In this document: one piece after another, positions 28,762 through 36,293 of the stretch
Layout of the letters: the number at the start of each line of letters is the position of its first letter
Numbering within the stretch: position 1 is the first letter of the stretch
NCBI GenBank assembly: GCA_947629955.1
Contig: CANRFT010000020.1
Coordinates: 1-36,293, forward strand
Direction: 5' to 3'
Length of the DNA: 36,293 nucleotides
Source of the DNA: an uncultured Oscillospiraceae bacterium
Lineage (GTDB): Bacteria > Bacillota > Clostridia > Oscillospirales > Oscillospiraceae
The notes under the pieces: generated by a model
What the model was told of the DNA's origin: nothing
Database searches by the model: none
What the model saw: the letters and a program-made list of their open reading frames with translations, nothing else
Translations under genes and position numbers: made by a program

Positions 28762-30828
28762 TCAGCGGATCAGGGTGTTCTCGGGGGAGGCGTCGTCCAG
28801 AGAGCTGCCGGTGGAGAAGTACTGCCGGAGGATGCCGGAGCACATCTCGGCCAGCTTGCTGCCGGAGGCGCCTTTTTCCGCCACCAGGCAGATGGCCACC
28901 TGGGGGTCGTCATAGGGGGCGAAGCAGACGAACACGGCGTTGGCGGTGCTGGAGCCCACCTCGGCGGTGCCGGTCTTGCAGCCCACCTTCACGGGGAGAT
29001 CCTTGAAATACGGGGACACCTTACCGTTCTCGGCCAGGTCGAGCATCCCCTGCTTGATGGCCGCCAGGTGCTGCGGGGCGATGTCGATGGTGCTGAGGGC
29101 GTTGGGCTCGTACTCGTAGAGGACCTGGCTGTTGTCGGCGGAGCGGACCTCCTTGAGCAGATGGGCCTGATAGCGGGTGCCGCCGTTGACCAGGGTGGCC
29201 ACATAGTTGGCGATCTGCAGCGGGGTGAACTGGTGGTTGTCCTGGCCGATGGCGGCGTTGAGGGTGTTGCCGTCGTACCAGGTCTGGCCCAGCGCCTTGG
29301 AGGTCTCCGGCCCGGCCACCCGGCCCTTTTTCTCGTCGATCTCGATGCCCGTGTACTCCCCCAGGCCGAACAGGGCAGTATAGTCCGCCAGCTTGGAGAT
29401 GCCCAGGCGGCGGCCCACGTCGAAGAAAAAGACGTTGCAGGAGTCGGTGATGGCCTTGGTGACGTTTTCGGTGCCGTGGCGGCCGGGATAGACGGCGCAC
29501 CTGGGCCTGATGTCGGGATAGTAGGTGTACAGGCCGCTGCAGTAGTAGGTATCCCGGGTGGTGATGACCCCCTCGGTGAGGGCGGCGGTGGCGGTGACCA
29601 TCTTATAGGTGGAGCCGGGGGCGTAGAGGCCCTGGGTGGCCCGGTTCAGCTGAGAGACGGAGAACTCGGGATAGGAGGCCATGGCCAGCACCCCGCCGGT
29701 CATATCCAGCACCACGGCGGCGGCGCCCCCCTGCTCCTCCAGCCCGGACTCGAACTGGGAGAGCAGGTTTTCGGTGGTGGTCTGCAGCGCCATATCCAGC
29801 GTGAGGTACACGTTGCCGCCCGCCTCGGGGGGCTGGTCGTCTGCCCAGCTCTCCCCCTCTATGATCCCGTCCTCCCCCTTGACGATCAGACGGGTGCCGC
29901 TGGTGCCGTGGAGCCAGCTCTCAAAGGCCTGCTCCACCCCGCTGCGGCCCACCATGGCGTCCAGGGGATAGCCCAGATCGGTGTAGTAGTCCTGCTCCCC
30001 GTCCTGGATGGCGCCCACCGTGCCCAGCACATGGGCGGCGTAGCTGGTGAGGGTCTTGCGGGCGGTGTCGGTCTTGAACACCACCCCGTCCAGCCCCCGC
30101 TCCTTGACCTTGGAGATGAAGGAGATGTCCACGTCGTCGGCGAAGATATAGTCCAGGTAGTAGACCGACTCGGCGCGGAGGTAGAGGGCGTACAGCACCC
30201 CGGCCACCTCCCGGTCAGAGGCGTCGGGGGCCTCCCCCTCCCCGATGAGGCCAAAGTCCAGGCACATGGCGGTGAACAGGGTCTCCGCGTCCGGCGTCTC
30301 GGTGAGAGGGTCCTCCACCCAGCCCCGCTTCTGGGCCAGGCTGCCCAGGTAGGTGGGCTTCAGCTCCGTTCCGCCGTCCTCCTTCTCGCGCTCGTAGCAG
30401 AGGGGATTCTCTTTGGTATAGGTCCAGGGGGCGGTCTGGGAGATGGGCAGGTTCTCGGCCCACTCCACCCCCTCCTCCCTGCACAGCGCCAGCAGGGAGG
30501 AGATGATCTCGTTGCGGCGGTCCCCCATGTCGCCCATCTTCAGCTCCACGTGGTAGCTCATGGTGTTGGTGACCAGCAGCCGTCCGTAGCGGTCAGAGAT
30601 CTCCCCCCGGACGCTGTCCACCCGCTCCCGCTCGGTGGTGGTGCGGTGGATGACGGTGGGCAGGTAGCTCTCGCCGTTGACGATCTGGAGCTGGAACAGC
30701 ACCCCGAAAAAGACCAGAAGGATCCCGCAGAACAGAGCCATCAGCACCTGGGTGCGGAGCTTCAGCCTCCGGGCCTCCTTTTCCGTTTTCAGCTCCTGCT
30801 GGCGCAGGAATTCAAAGGGATCATTCAT
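28762..30828 (-). CDS. mrdA: Penicillin-binding protein 2 (elongation transpeptidase)
   Basis: Class B PBP that cross-links peptidoglycan in the rod-shape complex. 688 residues. Short cytoplasmic tail, one membrane helix (VLMALFCGILLVFFGVLFQL), PBP dimer domain (RGEISDRYGRLLVTN onward) and transpeptidase domain with all three motifs: S-T-Y-K (Ser406 in APGSTYKM), SCN (DSCNVFFFDVGRRLG) and KTG (GCKTGTAEVG). LNAAIGQDNHQFTPLQIANY is typical of PBP2. ATG 30828 follows GGAGGATT. It overlaps mreD by 8 bp, so they are coupled. mreB, mreC and rodA are not present nearby. Mosaic beta-lactam changes cannot be judged from sequence alone. Confidence 0.95.
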   Translation of the reverse strand: MNDPFEFLRQQELKTEKEARRLKLRTQVLMALFCGILLVFFGVLFQLQIVNGESYLPTVIHRTTTERERVDSVRGEISDRYGRLLVTNTMSYHVELKMGDMGDRRNEIISSLLALCREEGVEWAENLPISQTAPWTYTKENPLCYEREKEDGGTELKPTYLGSLAQKRGWVEDPLTETPDAETLFTAMCLDFGLIGEGEAPDASDREVAGVLYALYLRAESVYYLDYIFADDVDISFISKVKERGLDGVVFKTDTARKTLTSYAAHVLGTVGAIQDGEQDYYTDLGYPLDAMVGRSGVEQAFESWLHGTSGTRLIVKGEDGIIEGESWADDQPPEAGGNVYLTLDMALQTTTENLLSQFESGLEEQGGAAAVVLDMTGGVLAMASYPEFSVSQLNRATQGLYAPGSTYKMVTATAALTEGVITTRDTYYCSGLYTYYPDIRPRCAVYPGRHGTENVTKAITDSCNVFFFDVGRRLGISKLADYTALFGLGEYTGIEIDEKKGRVAGPETSKALGQTWYDGNTLNAAIGQDNHQFTPLQIANYVATLVNGGTRYQAHLLKEVRSADNSQVLYEYEPNALSTIDIAPQHLAAIKQGMLDLAENGKVSPYFKDLPVKVGCKTGTAEVGSSTANAVFVCFAPYDDPQVAICLVAEKGASGSKLAEMCSGILRQYFSTGSSLDDASPENTLIR

Positions 30829-31324
30829 GGGCAATCCTCCCGAAGCGGACGCAGCAGAACCGTTCCAACCAGTACACCGGCAGCAGGAACACCAGGGACC
30901 AGCCCAGCTCGGGCAGGGCCACGTCCAGCAGGACCTGCAGGGGGGCCAGCCCGGCAAGATACCGGCTGACCACCTGCCACACCTCCCAGAGGGCCAGGGC
31001 CGCCGCGGCGCAGATGAGGTAGCCCCACCAGTCCCGGCGGAGGACGTACTGGGCGATCAGCCCGGCCAGCCACCCCACGGCGGCGCAGGCCAGGACGCAG
31101 CCGGCCCCCTCGTGGCCCAGCCCGCTCATCGCCAGCCCCGCCAGCGCCCCGTAGGCCGCGCCGAAGGCGGGGCCCTCCAGCACGCCGCCCGCCGCGGCGG
31201 CCGCGGGCATCAGCATGGGCAGGGCCATGGGCATGGGCCCCAGGACATAATAATCCGCCGCCGCGACGATGAGCAGCGCCGCGCCGTAGGCGATCCATTG
31301 GAAGATGATGTCCTGTCTGGTCAT
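30821..31324 (-). CDS. mreD: Rod shape-determining protein MreD
   Basis: Integral membrane protein of the elongasome linking MreC to PBP2/RodA. 167 residues with five to six membrane segments: IIFQWIAYGAALLIVAAADY, MALPMLMPAAAAAGGVLEGP, AAYGALAGLAMSGLG, CVLACAAVGWLAGLIAQYVL, YLICAAAALALWEVWQVVS and LGWSLVFLLPVYWLERFCCV. GLxMS in a Gly-rich loop and the terminal Arg-rich tail match the family. Assignment rests on topology and the mrdA overlap, since MreD sequences are poorly conserved. It starts 46 bp after the miaB stop, so miaB-mreD-mrdA is likely one transcript. Confidence 0.85.
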   Translation of the reverse strand: MTRQDIIFQWIAYGAALLIVAAADYYVLGPMPMALPMLMPAAAAAGGVLEGPAFGAAYGALAGLAMSGLGHEGAGCVLACAAVGWLAGLIAQYVLRRDWWGYLICAAAALALWEVWQVVSRYLAGLAPLQVLLDVALPELGWSLVFLLPVYWLERFCCVRFGRIAHE

Positions 31325-31370
31325 AAGGGCTCCTTCCGAATCCAGAACGGATGCTCTGTGTGAAAAAGGG

Positions 31371-32783
31371 TCACGCCAGCTCCCCGAACAGGGCCCAGGT
31401 GGAGCAGCCGGTGATCTTCACGTCCCGATACTGCCCGATGAGGCCCTTGTCCCCGTTCAGGTGGACCAGCCGGTTGCCGGCGGTGCGGGCGTTCAGGTTA
31501 TTCCGGGGGTCCTCCCCCTCCCCGTCGATGAGGCAGCGGAGGGTCCTCCCGATATACGCCTGGTGCTTTTCCAGGGAAATGGCGTTCTGCTCCTCTACCA
31601 GCCGGTCGAACCACACCTGCTTCTCGGCCCGGGAGAAGGGGTCGGGCAGCTCCGCCGCCGGGGTGCCCTTCCGGGGGGAGAAGATGAAGGTGAACAGGGC
31701 GTCGAACCGGACCTCCCGGATGAGGGAGAGGGTGTCCTCGAACTCCGCCTCTGTCTCGCCGGGGAAGCCCACGATCACATCGCTGGTGAGCACCACATCG
31801 GGGACGCGCTCCCGCAGGGCCCGCACCTTGTCCAGGTACTGCTCACGGGTGTAGCGCCGGTTCATGGCGGCCAGCACCCTCGTGTTGCCGCTTTGGAAGG
31901 GCAGATGGATCACCGGGGCCACCTTCTCGCAGTCCCGCATCACGTCGAACAGGCGCTCGCCGGCGTCCTTGGGGTGGGAGGTCATGAAGCGGAGCAGAAA
32001 ATCCCCCGGGATGGCGTTGGCCCGCTCCAGCAGGGCGGGGAAGTCGATGTCCTCCCCCAGGTCCTTGCCGTAGGAGTTCACGTTCTGGCCCAGCAGGGTG
32101 ATGTCCTTATACCCCTGCTCCGCTAACTGACGGATCTCCTCCAGGATGACCTCCGGCTCCCGGCTGCGCTCCCGGCCCCGGACGTAGGGGACGATGCAGT
32201 AGGTGCAGAAGTTGTTGCACCCGTACATAATGGACACCCAGGCCTTGATGGACCCGGACCGACGCACCGGCAGCCCTTCGGCGATGGCGCCGGCGGACTC
32301 GTCCCGGTCGAAGACCCTCCCCCGGCGGAGGTACACCCGGCGGAACAGCTCCGGGAACCGCCACAGGGACTGGGGCCCGAACACCAGGTCCACGTGCCGG
32401 TAGGACTGGCGGATGCGCTCCGCCGCGTGCTCCTCCTGGGCCATGCAGCCGCACACGCAGATGATCTGATGGGGGTTTTCCCGCTTGCCGTGGACCAGGG
32501 CGCCCAGATTGCCGAACACCCGCTGCTCCGCGTGCTCCCGGATGGCGCAGGTGTTGATGACGATCACGTCGGCCCCCGCCTCGCTGCCCACGATGGCGTA
32601 GCCCATGTCGGCCAGCATCCCCCGGAGCAGCTCGGAGTCGGCCTCGTTCTGCTGGCAGCCGTAGGTGTCCACCCAGGCGGTGGGCCGGACGGGCAGGGCG
32701 GCGTTGCGCTCACGCAGCTCCGCGCAGTACTCTCTTTGCCGCCGGATGTCCTCGGCGGGGATGACGGGGGTAGTTCGCTCCAA
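31371..32783 (-). CDS. miaB: tRNA-2-methylthio-N6-dimethylallyladenosine synthase MiaB
   Basis: Radical-SAM methylthiotransferase acting on i6A37 of tRNA. N-terminal MTTase domain with YGCQQNEADSE, INTCAIREHAEQRV and CGCMAQEEHA (three Cys of the auxiliary 4Fe-4S cluster). Radical-SAM motif CNNFCTYCIVPYVRGRERSR. LLGQNVNSYG and HLPFQSGNTRVLAAMNRRYT are MiaB hallmarks. The C-terminal TRAM domain follows (YIGRTLRCLIDGEGEDPRN onward). I prefer TTG 32783 because GGAGGG lies 7 nt before it. The ATG at 32798 overlaps that site, has none of its own, and would sit only about 13 nt from the predicted transcription start. The product is 470 residues from TTG or 475 from ATG. Confidence 0.95.
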   Translation of the reverse strand: MERTTPVIPAEDIRRQREYCAELRERNAALPVRPTAWVDTYGCQQNEADSELLRGMLADMGYAIVGSEAGADVIVINTCAIREHAEQRVFGNLGALVHGKRENPHQIICVCGCMAQEEHAAERIRQSYRHVDLVFGPQSLWRFPELFRRVYLRRGRVFDRDESAGAIAEGLPVRRSGSIKAWVSIMYGCNNFCTYCIVPYVRGRERSREPEVILEEIRQLAEQGYKDITLLGQNVNSYGKDLGEDIDFPALLERANAIPGDFLLRFMTSHPKDAGERLFDVMRDCEKVAPVIHLPFQSGNTRVLAAMNRRYTREQYLDKVRALRERVPDVVLTSDVIVGFPGETEAEFEDTLSLIREVRFDALFTFIFSPRKGTPAAELPDPFSRAEKQVWFDRLVEEQNAISLEKHQAYIGRTLRCLIDGEGEDPRNNLNARTAGNRLVHLNGDKGLIGQYRDVKITGCSTWALFGELA

Positions 32784-32817
32784 GGGGGTTCCCTCCATAT
32801 ATCAGTGTCGGTCCAGA

Positions 32818-32846
32818 ATGATATCACAAGACCCCGGGATATACAA
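32818..32846 (-). promoter_or_regulatory. Predicted promoter of miaB-mreD-mrdA
   Basis: Minus strand TTGTAT (32846-32841), 17-bp spacer, TATCAT (32823-32818). The start near 32811 supports the TTG start codon of miaB. Confidence 0.62.
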
Positions 32847-32890
32847 GAGCGGCGGGTCGGGACGGGCCATTCTGTAACCGTTTGTAATTT

Positions 32891-33052
32891 TTGTGGGAAA
32901 ACACGGCGATTTTTCTCTTGACAGATGTTATGTCCACCGCATTTTTTCAGAAAGGTTGTGGAAGTTTCGGTGGAAGTTGTTGAAAACCGGGCTTTTCCAC
33001 TGCCGGACCTTTTCCAAAAAAGCGCATTTTGTCGAATTTTCGTGGGGAAAAA
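32891..33052. other. AT-rich intergenic cluster of DnaA-box-like sequences
   Basis: In a GC-rich genome this gap is AT-rich and holds several near-matches to TTTTCCACA/TGTGGAAAA: TTGTGGGAAAAC (32891), TTGTGGAAG (32956), GGTGGAAGT (32969), TGTTGAAAA (32978), TTTTCCACT (32993), TTTTCCAAA (33010) and GTGGGGAAA (33042). Both orientations occur. No gene is supported. dnaA itself is not in the window, so this is not the usual dnaA-linked oriC; it could be a second DnaA-binding locus. Confidence 0.4.
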
Positions 33053-33065
33053 CTTGACGGAAAAA

Positions 33066-34481
33066 TTATCGGTCGCCTTGCACAAAGGTTCCATTGAGCC
33101 GGGCGGCCACCACCCGGGCGGCCTTTACCCCGGAGGCCCCCGCCTGGGCCAGGCCGCGGGTCACCCCGGCCCCGTCCCCCACGGCGAAGAAACCGGGCAG
33201 GGCGGTCTCCAGCTCCCGGGAGAGCTGGATGCGGGCGGAGTAGAACTTCACCTCCGCGCCGTACAGCAGGGTGTCGTAGTTGGCGGTGCCCGGGGCCAGC
33301 TTGTCCAGGGTGCAGATCATCTCGATGATGTCGTCCAGCTGCCGCTTGGGCAGGGCCAGGGACAGGTCCCCCGGCACCGCCGCCGTCAGGGTGGGCCGGA
33401 CGAAGGACTGGCTCAGCCGGTGGGCGTTGGTGCGGATGCCCGCCGTCAGGTCCCCGAACCGCTGGACCAGCACGCCGCCCGCCAGCATATTGGACAGGGA
33501 GGCGATGTGCTTGCCGTATCGGTAGGGCTCATTGAAGGGGGAGGTGAACCGGTTGGACACCAGCAGGGCGAAGTTGGTGTTGGGGCTGCGCAGGGCGGGG
33601 TCGGAGTAGGAGTGGCCGTTGACGGTGTTGATGCCCTCCACGTTCTCCGCCACCACATGGCCGTAGGGGTTCATGCAGAAGGTGCGCACCTGGTCGCCGT
33701 ACCCCTTGGTGCGGTACACCAGCTTGGACTCGTATACCACGTCGGTGATGTGCTCAAAGACGGCGGCGGGCAGCTCCACCCGGACGCCGATGTCCACCTG
33801 GTTGTTGATGAGCTCCAGCCCCAGCTGTTTACACTGGTTGGCGAACCACTCCGCCCCGGAGCGGCCCGGAGCGGCGATGAGGTAGGGGGCGGCGAACCGG
33901 TCCCCCTCCGCGGTGATCAGGGTATAGCCGTCCCCGCTGGCCTCGATGGAGACGATGTCGGTGTTGAATCTGAAGGTGTGCCTGTCCCGGATATCCTCAT
34001 AGATGCTGGTGAGGATCTTCAGATTGTTCTCCGTGCCCAGGTGCTTGCACCGGGCCTGGAGCAGGTGCAGATCGAACTCCAGGGCCTTTTTCTCCAGGGC
34101 CCGTGCCGCCGGAGTGGAGGTGGAGTACACCTCGGTGGTGGCCCCGTGACGCACGTTGATGGCGTCCACATAATCGATGAGCTCCATGACCTCCGATTCG
34201 TCCAGAAAATCGGTGAGCCAGCCGCCGAAGGCGGTGGTGAAGTTGAACTTCCCGTCGGAAAAGGCCCCCGCCCCGCCGAAGCCGCACATAGTGCCGCACA
34301 CCTTGCACTGGACGCAGGAGCGGGCCTTTCCCGCCACGATGGGACAACTGCGGTGGTAGATGTCCGGCCCCTTGTCTACCACCAGCACCTTCGCGCCGGG
34401 GCATTTGTCCGCCAGCTCACAGGCGGCGAAGATGCCCGCCTCGCCGGTGCCCAGGATCATCACGTCATAGTGTTCCGTCAT
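33066..34481 (-). CDS. FAD-dependent oxidoreductase with N-terminal Fe-S cysteine motif
   Basis: 471 residues. Rossmann FAD-binding start VMILGTGEAGIFAACELADK (GxGxxG), then VVDKG. A Cys-rich stretch CPIVAGKARSCVQCKVCGTM then C (Cys46, 56, 59, 62, 66) contains CxxCxxCxxxC, as in 4Fe-4S ferredoxins. GFGGAGAFSDGKFNF follows, and the C-terminal FAD site GFFAVGDGAGVTRGLAQAGA closes the fold. It resembles the uncharacterised COG2509 flavoprotein dehydrogenases; substrate unknown. ATG 34481 has AGAAAGGAC upstream. It starts 16 bp after the phosphoesterase stop, one transcript. The Cys arrangement is conserved in my recollection of the family, but a metal cluster is not proven. Confidence 0.85.
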   Translation of the reverse strand: MTEHYDVMILGTGEAGIFAACELADKCPGAKVLVVDKGPDIYHRSCPIVAGKARSCVQCKVCGTMCGFGGAGAFSDGKFNFTTAFGGWLTDFLDESEVMELIDYVDAINVRHGATTEVYSTSTPAARALEKKALEFDLHLLQARCKHLGTENNLKILTSIYEDIRDRHTFRFNTDIVSIEASGDGYTLITAEGDRFAAPYLIAAPGRSGAEWFANQCKQLGLELINNQVDIGVRVELPAAVFEHITDVVYESKLVYRTKGYGDQVRTFCMNPYGHVVAENVEGINTVNGHSYSDPALRSPNTNFALLVSNRFTSPFNEPYRYGKHIASLSNMLAGGVLVQRFGDLTAGIRTNAHRLSQSFVRPTLTAAVPGDLSLALPKRQLDDIIEMICTLDKLAPGTANYDTLLYGAEVKFYSARIQLSRELETALPGFFAVGDGAGVTRGLAQAGASGVKAARVVAARLNGTFVQGDR

Positions 34482-34497
34482 TTCGCAGTCCTTTCTG

Positions 34498-35613
34498 TCA
34501 GTCCGCCGGGTGGGACCGGCCCAGATACCAGCCGGAGGCCCCGTCCTTCTTCACCAGGCAGCCCCGGCTGCTCCGGCGGACCAGGGCCAGCCGGTCCCCG
34601 GGGGACACGGGCAGCAGATAGTCGGTGGTGTCCTCACAGTGGATGTGTCCGTCGGCCCGGCGGGGGTACAGGTACTCCTTCGGGACCCACAGCTCCCGGC
34701 CGGAGCTGATGTGCCGGCACCAGGCGCAGTCCCCCTCTTCCCGGAGGACCTCCACGGCGCTGTCGCTCCAGCGGATGTTGATGGGGTCCTCCGAGGGGGC
34801 CTGGGCGTCCTCGGCCACCACCACGGGCAGCCCGTCGTAGGCCACATAGCTCATATCGTCCCCGGTGATGTCCGGGATGATGAGGGCGTTGAGCTGTCCG
34901 TCCAGATTGAGGACGCACCCCCCGTCGATGGACACGATGTGCCGCTCCCGGTCGATGAGGGGCCGGGCGATGGGGATGTCGGACCGATACAGGGTCACCG
35001 GCCAGTGGCCCACCACCACCCATTTGCGGAAGGACAGGCCCTGGCCCATGAAGTCGTCGTTCTTCATGCAGGGGTAGGCGTCCAGCTCCTCCAGCCGGTC
35101 CTCCCGGGGGATGCCCCCGTGGACGAAGATGTAGTTCCCCGCCTCCAAAATGTGGGGCAGCGAGCAGAGGAAGGCGGTCTCCTCCGGGAAGCTCTCCCGG
35201 ATGGCCGCGCGAAGGGCGGGCAGCTCCTCCTGGCTCCGGACCGGCGGGCGGCCCAGTTCTGCCCCCAGCTGGTTGATGAGGGCCCGCTCCCTCCAGAACC
35301 GGAATACGGGGGTCAGGTCGGCGTCCGTGCCGGGGCGGCCCTCCAGGAAGGCGCGGTCGATGTGGTCGCAGTTGCCGCTGAGGGGATAGACGGTGTGCTC
35401 CCGGCACAGTTCCATCACATACCGCAGGGTGGCGAGGCTTTGATCGCCCTTCTCCAGGATGTCGCCCAGGAGGATGAGCACGTCGTCTTTTGAGAAACAG
35501 GCTTTCGCAAGCACCCCTTTGAGGAAGGGCAGATTGCCGTGGATGTCGCTGACGCACAGCACCCGGCGGCCCGGCTCGATGGCCGGACGAATGACCGTGG
35601 CCTTCCTGCCCAT
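34498..35613 (-). CDS. Calcineurin-like metallophosphoesterase with C-terminal extension
   Basis: 371 residues. The phosphoesterase core has all metal-binding blocks: CVSDIHGNL (D-x-H), LLGDILEKGDQS (GD-x-x-x-x-G), LSGNCDHID (GNxDH), VHGGIPRE (late His) and VVGHWPVTLYRSD (GHxP). Together these suggest a serine/threonine phosphatase or bis(5'-nucleosyl)-tetraphosphatase-like enzyme. From about residue 280 a separate region (RWSDSAVEVLREEGDCAWCR; WVPKEYLYP; YLLPVSPGDRLALVRRSSRG) looks like SH3-type beta folds. Substrate unknown. ATG 35613 follows GAGGGGAGCGCC. First gene of the pair with the downstream flavoprotein. No function links the two beyond co-transcription. Confidence 0.9.
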   Translation of the reverse strand: MGRKATVIRPAIEPGRRVLCVSDIHGNLPFLKGVLAKACFSKDDVLILLGDILEKGDQSLATLRYVMELCREHTVYPLSGNCDHIDRAFLEGRPGTDADLTPVFRFWRERALINQLGAELGRPPVRSQEELPALRAAIRESFPEETAFLCSLPHILEAGNYIFVHGGIPREDRLEELDAYPCMKNDDFMGQGLSFRKWVVVGHWPVTLYRSDIPIARPLIDRERHIVSIDGGCVLNLDGQLNALIIPDITGDDMSYVAYDGLPVVVAEDAQAPSEDPINIRWSDSAVEVLREEGDCAWCRHISSGRELWVPKEYLYPRRADGHIHCEDTTDYLLPVSPGDRLALVRRSSRGCLVKKDGASGWYLGRSHPAD

Positions 35614-35687
35614 GGCGCTCCCCTCCTCGTTTTTTCAGGATCAAAAACAGTATATCATATTTTTTGTGGAAAGAGAAGAAAAAACAG

Positions 35688-35716
35688 TTTACTACCGGGA
35701 GGATATGTGTTAAAAT
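35688..35716 (+). promoter_or_regulatory. Predicted promoter of yerC
   Basis: TTTACT (35688-35693), 17-bp spacer, TAAAAT (35711-35716). Confidence 0.55.
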
Positions 35717-35768
35717 AAGGGTGTTGCCAAAGAAATCCATATTAAACAAAGACAGGGAGGAGACCGCC

Positions 35769-36068
35769 ATGCCCAGATCCGGGAACAAGGAGCGCAGCAC
35801 AGCGCTCTATGAGAGCATCTTGCAGTTGAAGAACATGGAGGAGTGCCAGGCTTTTTTCGATGACCTCTGTACCGTAGGCGAGCTGCGGGCCATGGAGCAG
35901 CGGTTCGACGTGGCCCTGCTGCTGGACGAGGGGCTGGTGTACACCGAGATCCTGGAGAGGACCGGGGCCAGCTCCGCCACCATCAGCCGGGTGAACCGTA
36001 TCTTTTCCTTCGGGAAGGGCGGGTTCCGAAAGGCCATCGAGCGGAGGAAAGAGGACAAGCAGGAATAG
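35769..36068 (+). CDS. yerC: YerC/YecD-family TrpR-like DNA-binding protein
   Basis: 99 residues, all-helical, with the TrpR-superfamily helix-turn-helix: LYESILQLKNMEECQAFFDD, LCTVGELRAMEQRFDVALLL, YTEILERTGASSATISRVNR, IFSFGKGGFRKAIERR. These segments match YerC/YecD along the whole length. It is a likely transcription factor; its ligand and targets are not known, and tryptophan binding is not implied. ATG 35769 follows GGGAGGAG. Longer in-frame starts (35664) lie before the promoter and are rejected. It is divergent from the metallophosphoesterase. Downstream sequence changes in composition. Confidence 0.93.
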   Translation: MPRSGNKERSTALYESILQLKNMEECQAFFDDLCTVGELRAMEQRFDVALLLDEGLVYTEILERTGASSATISRVNRIFSFGKGGFRKAIERRKEDKQE

Positions 36069-36293
36069 ACCGTAAAAAAGGACCGCTTCGGGCAGCTTCC
36101 AATAAGACAGTAGCGAAACAATACTAACATAGGGTAACTGCCAAACAGGGGTGCAACAAGGAGAACAGCCATACTCGGTTTTTCGACCGGGCATGGCTGT
36201 TCTCCGCTTTTTACTCGTAACCGTCAACACAACCGCCGTCTTGAACCAGCGCAACCAAATATGAGAAACTAAATTAGAGCCCAGGAAACTGCA
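36069..36293. other. AT-richer tail of the window, possible edge of an acquired element
   Basis: 225 bp with clearly lower GC than the rest. It holds no ORF with a convincing ribosome-binding site in the plus direction. On the minus strand an ORF-like stretch from 36172 begins MAVLLVAPLFGSYPMLVLF. This looks like conserved non-coding sequence I associate with ends of clostridial mobile elements, but I cannot verify it. A strong hairpin at 36160-36205 is described separately. Confidence 0.4.
36160..36212 (+). terminator. Strong intrinsic terminator downstream of yerC
   Basis: Perfect 13-bp arms GGAGAACAGCCAT (36160-36172) and ATGGCTGTTCTCC (36193-36205) around a 20-nt loop with CGGT/ACCG pairing, followed by GCTTTTT. 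Confidence 0.85.

Noticed and set aside
28756-30969. Long plus-strand ORF opposite mrdA
   Set aside because: Antisense shadow of PBP2, whose motifs and start are unambiguous.
32830-32845. Noc-binding site in the miaB promoter (ATCCCGGGG)
   Set aside because: Only about 10 of 14 positions fit the NBS consensus and the flanks are not symmetric.
1-36293. CRISPR array, tRNA or rRNA genes
   Set aside because: No regularly spaced direct repeats, cloverleaf sequences or rRNA-like segments were found by reading; the repeats seen are inverted and dispersed.

Overview
The window is a GC-rich chromosomal segment of a Gram-positive, probably gut-dwelling clostridial bacterium. The best guess is Oscillospiraceae, near Flavonifractor, Lawsonibacter or Intestinimonas. 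The basis is gene content (RNase Y, Noc plus ParB, DnaD plus a DnaC/DnaI loader, YitT, a GH25 and a BspA-like surface protein with SLH domains), strong AGGAGG-type Shine-Dalgarno sites and very high GC. The genus is inference. No rRNA, tRNA, CRISPR array, complete transposon or prophage was seen.

Region 1 (1-12.0 kb, nearly all minus strand) is an origin-proximal housekeeping block: aspS (cut by the window edge), hisS, an orphan minD with an mgsA-like gene, rsmG with a coupled membrane gene, mscL, serS, parB and parA. A small XRE repressor faces a 59-residue ORF across a pair of operators. A dnaD-dnaC pair follows. Three perfect parS sites (5526, 8406, 9444) lie here, the direct targets of the local ParB. 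Two families of palindrome-rich repeats occur, each in two copies, and one composite copy splits parA from parB.

Region 2 (12.0-18.2 kb) holds a secreted GH25 muramidase with SLH-like repeats, a second ParB-family gene with Noc-type specificity residues, a YitT membrane protein, tadA, and a padR-DUF2812-vanZ operon behind a large operator.

Region 3 (18.2-26.5 kb) holds a type II P-type Ca2+ ATPase with a dyad around its -10 box, a zinc-ribbon membrane protein, comEB-apbE, rny with a long structured leader, and a BspA-like LRR/SLH surface protein whose LRR core is much more AT-rich than its ends.

Region 4 (26.5-36.3 kb) begins with a promoter-hairpin unit that looks like an unannotated structured RNA of about 180 nt. 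It continues with a DUF2156-GNAT operon, then miaB-mreD-mrdA (minus), an AT-rich intergenic cluster of DnaA-box-like sequences, a metallophosphoesterase-flavoprotein operon and yerC. It ends in an AT-richer stretch with a strong hairpin that may mark the edge of an acquired element.

Functionally the window combines replication initiation (DnaD, DnaC), segregation (ParA, ParB, parS), nucleoid occlusion (Noc), division-site and shape control (MinD, MreD, PBP2) and translation (AspRS, HisRS, SerRS, RsmG, TadA, MiaB). The most unusual items are the MgsA-like protein lacking the catalytic Asp, the repeat-split parAB locus with parS inside the repeats, the divergent repressor switch with twin operators, the candidate ncRNA at 26.69-26.87 kb, and the mosaic surface protein.
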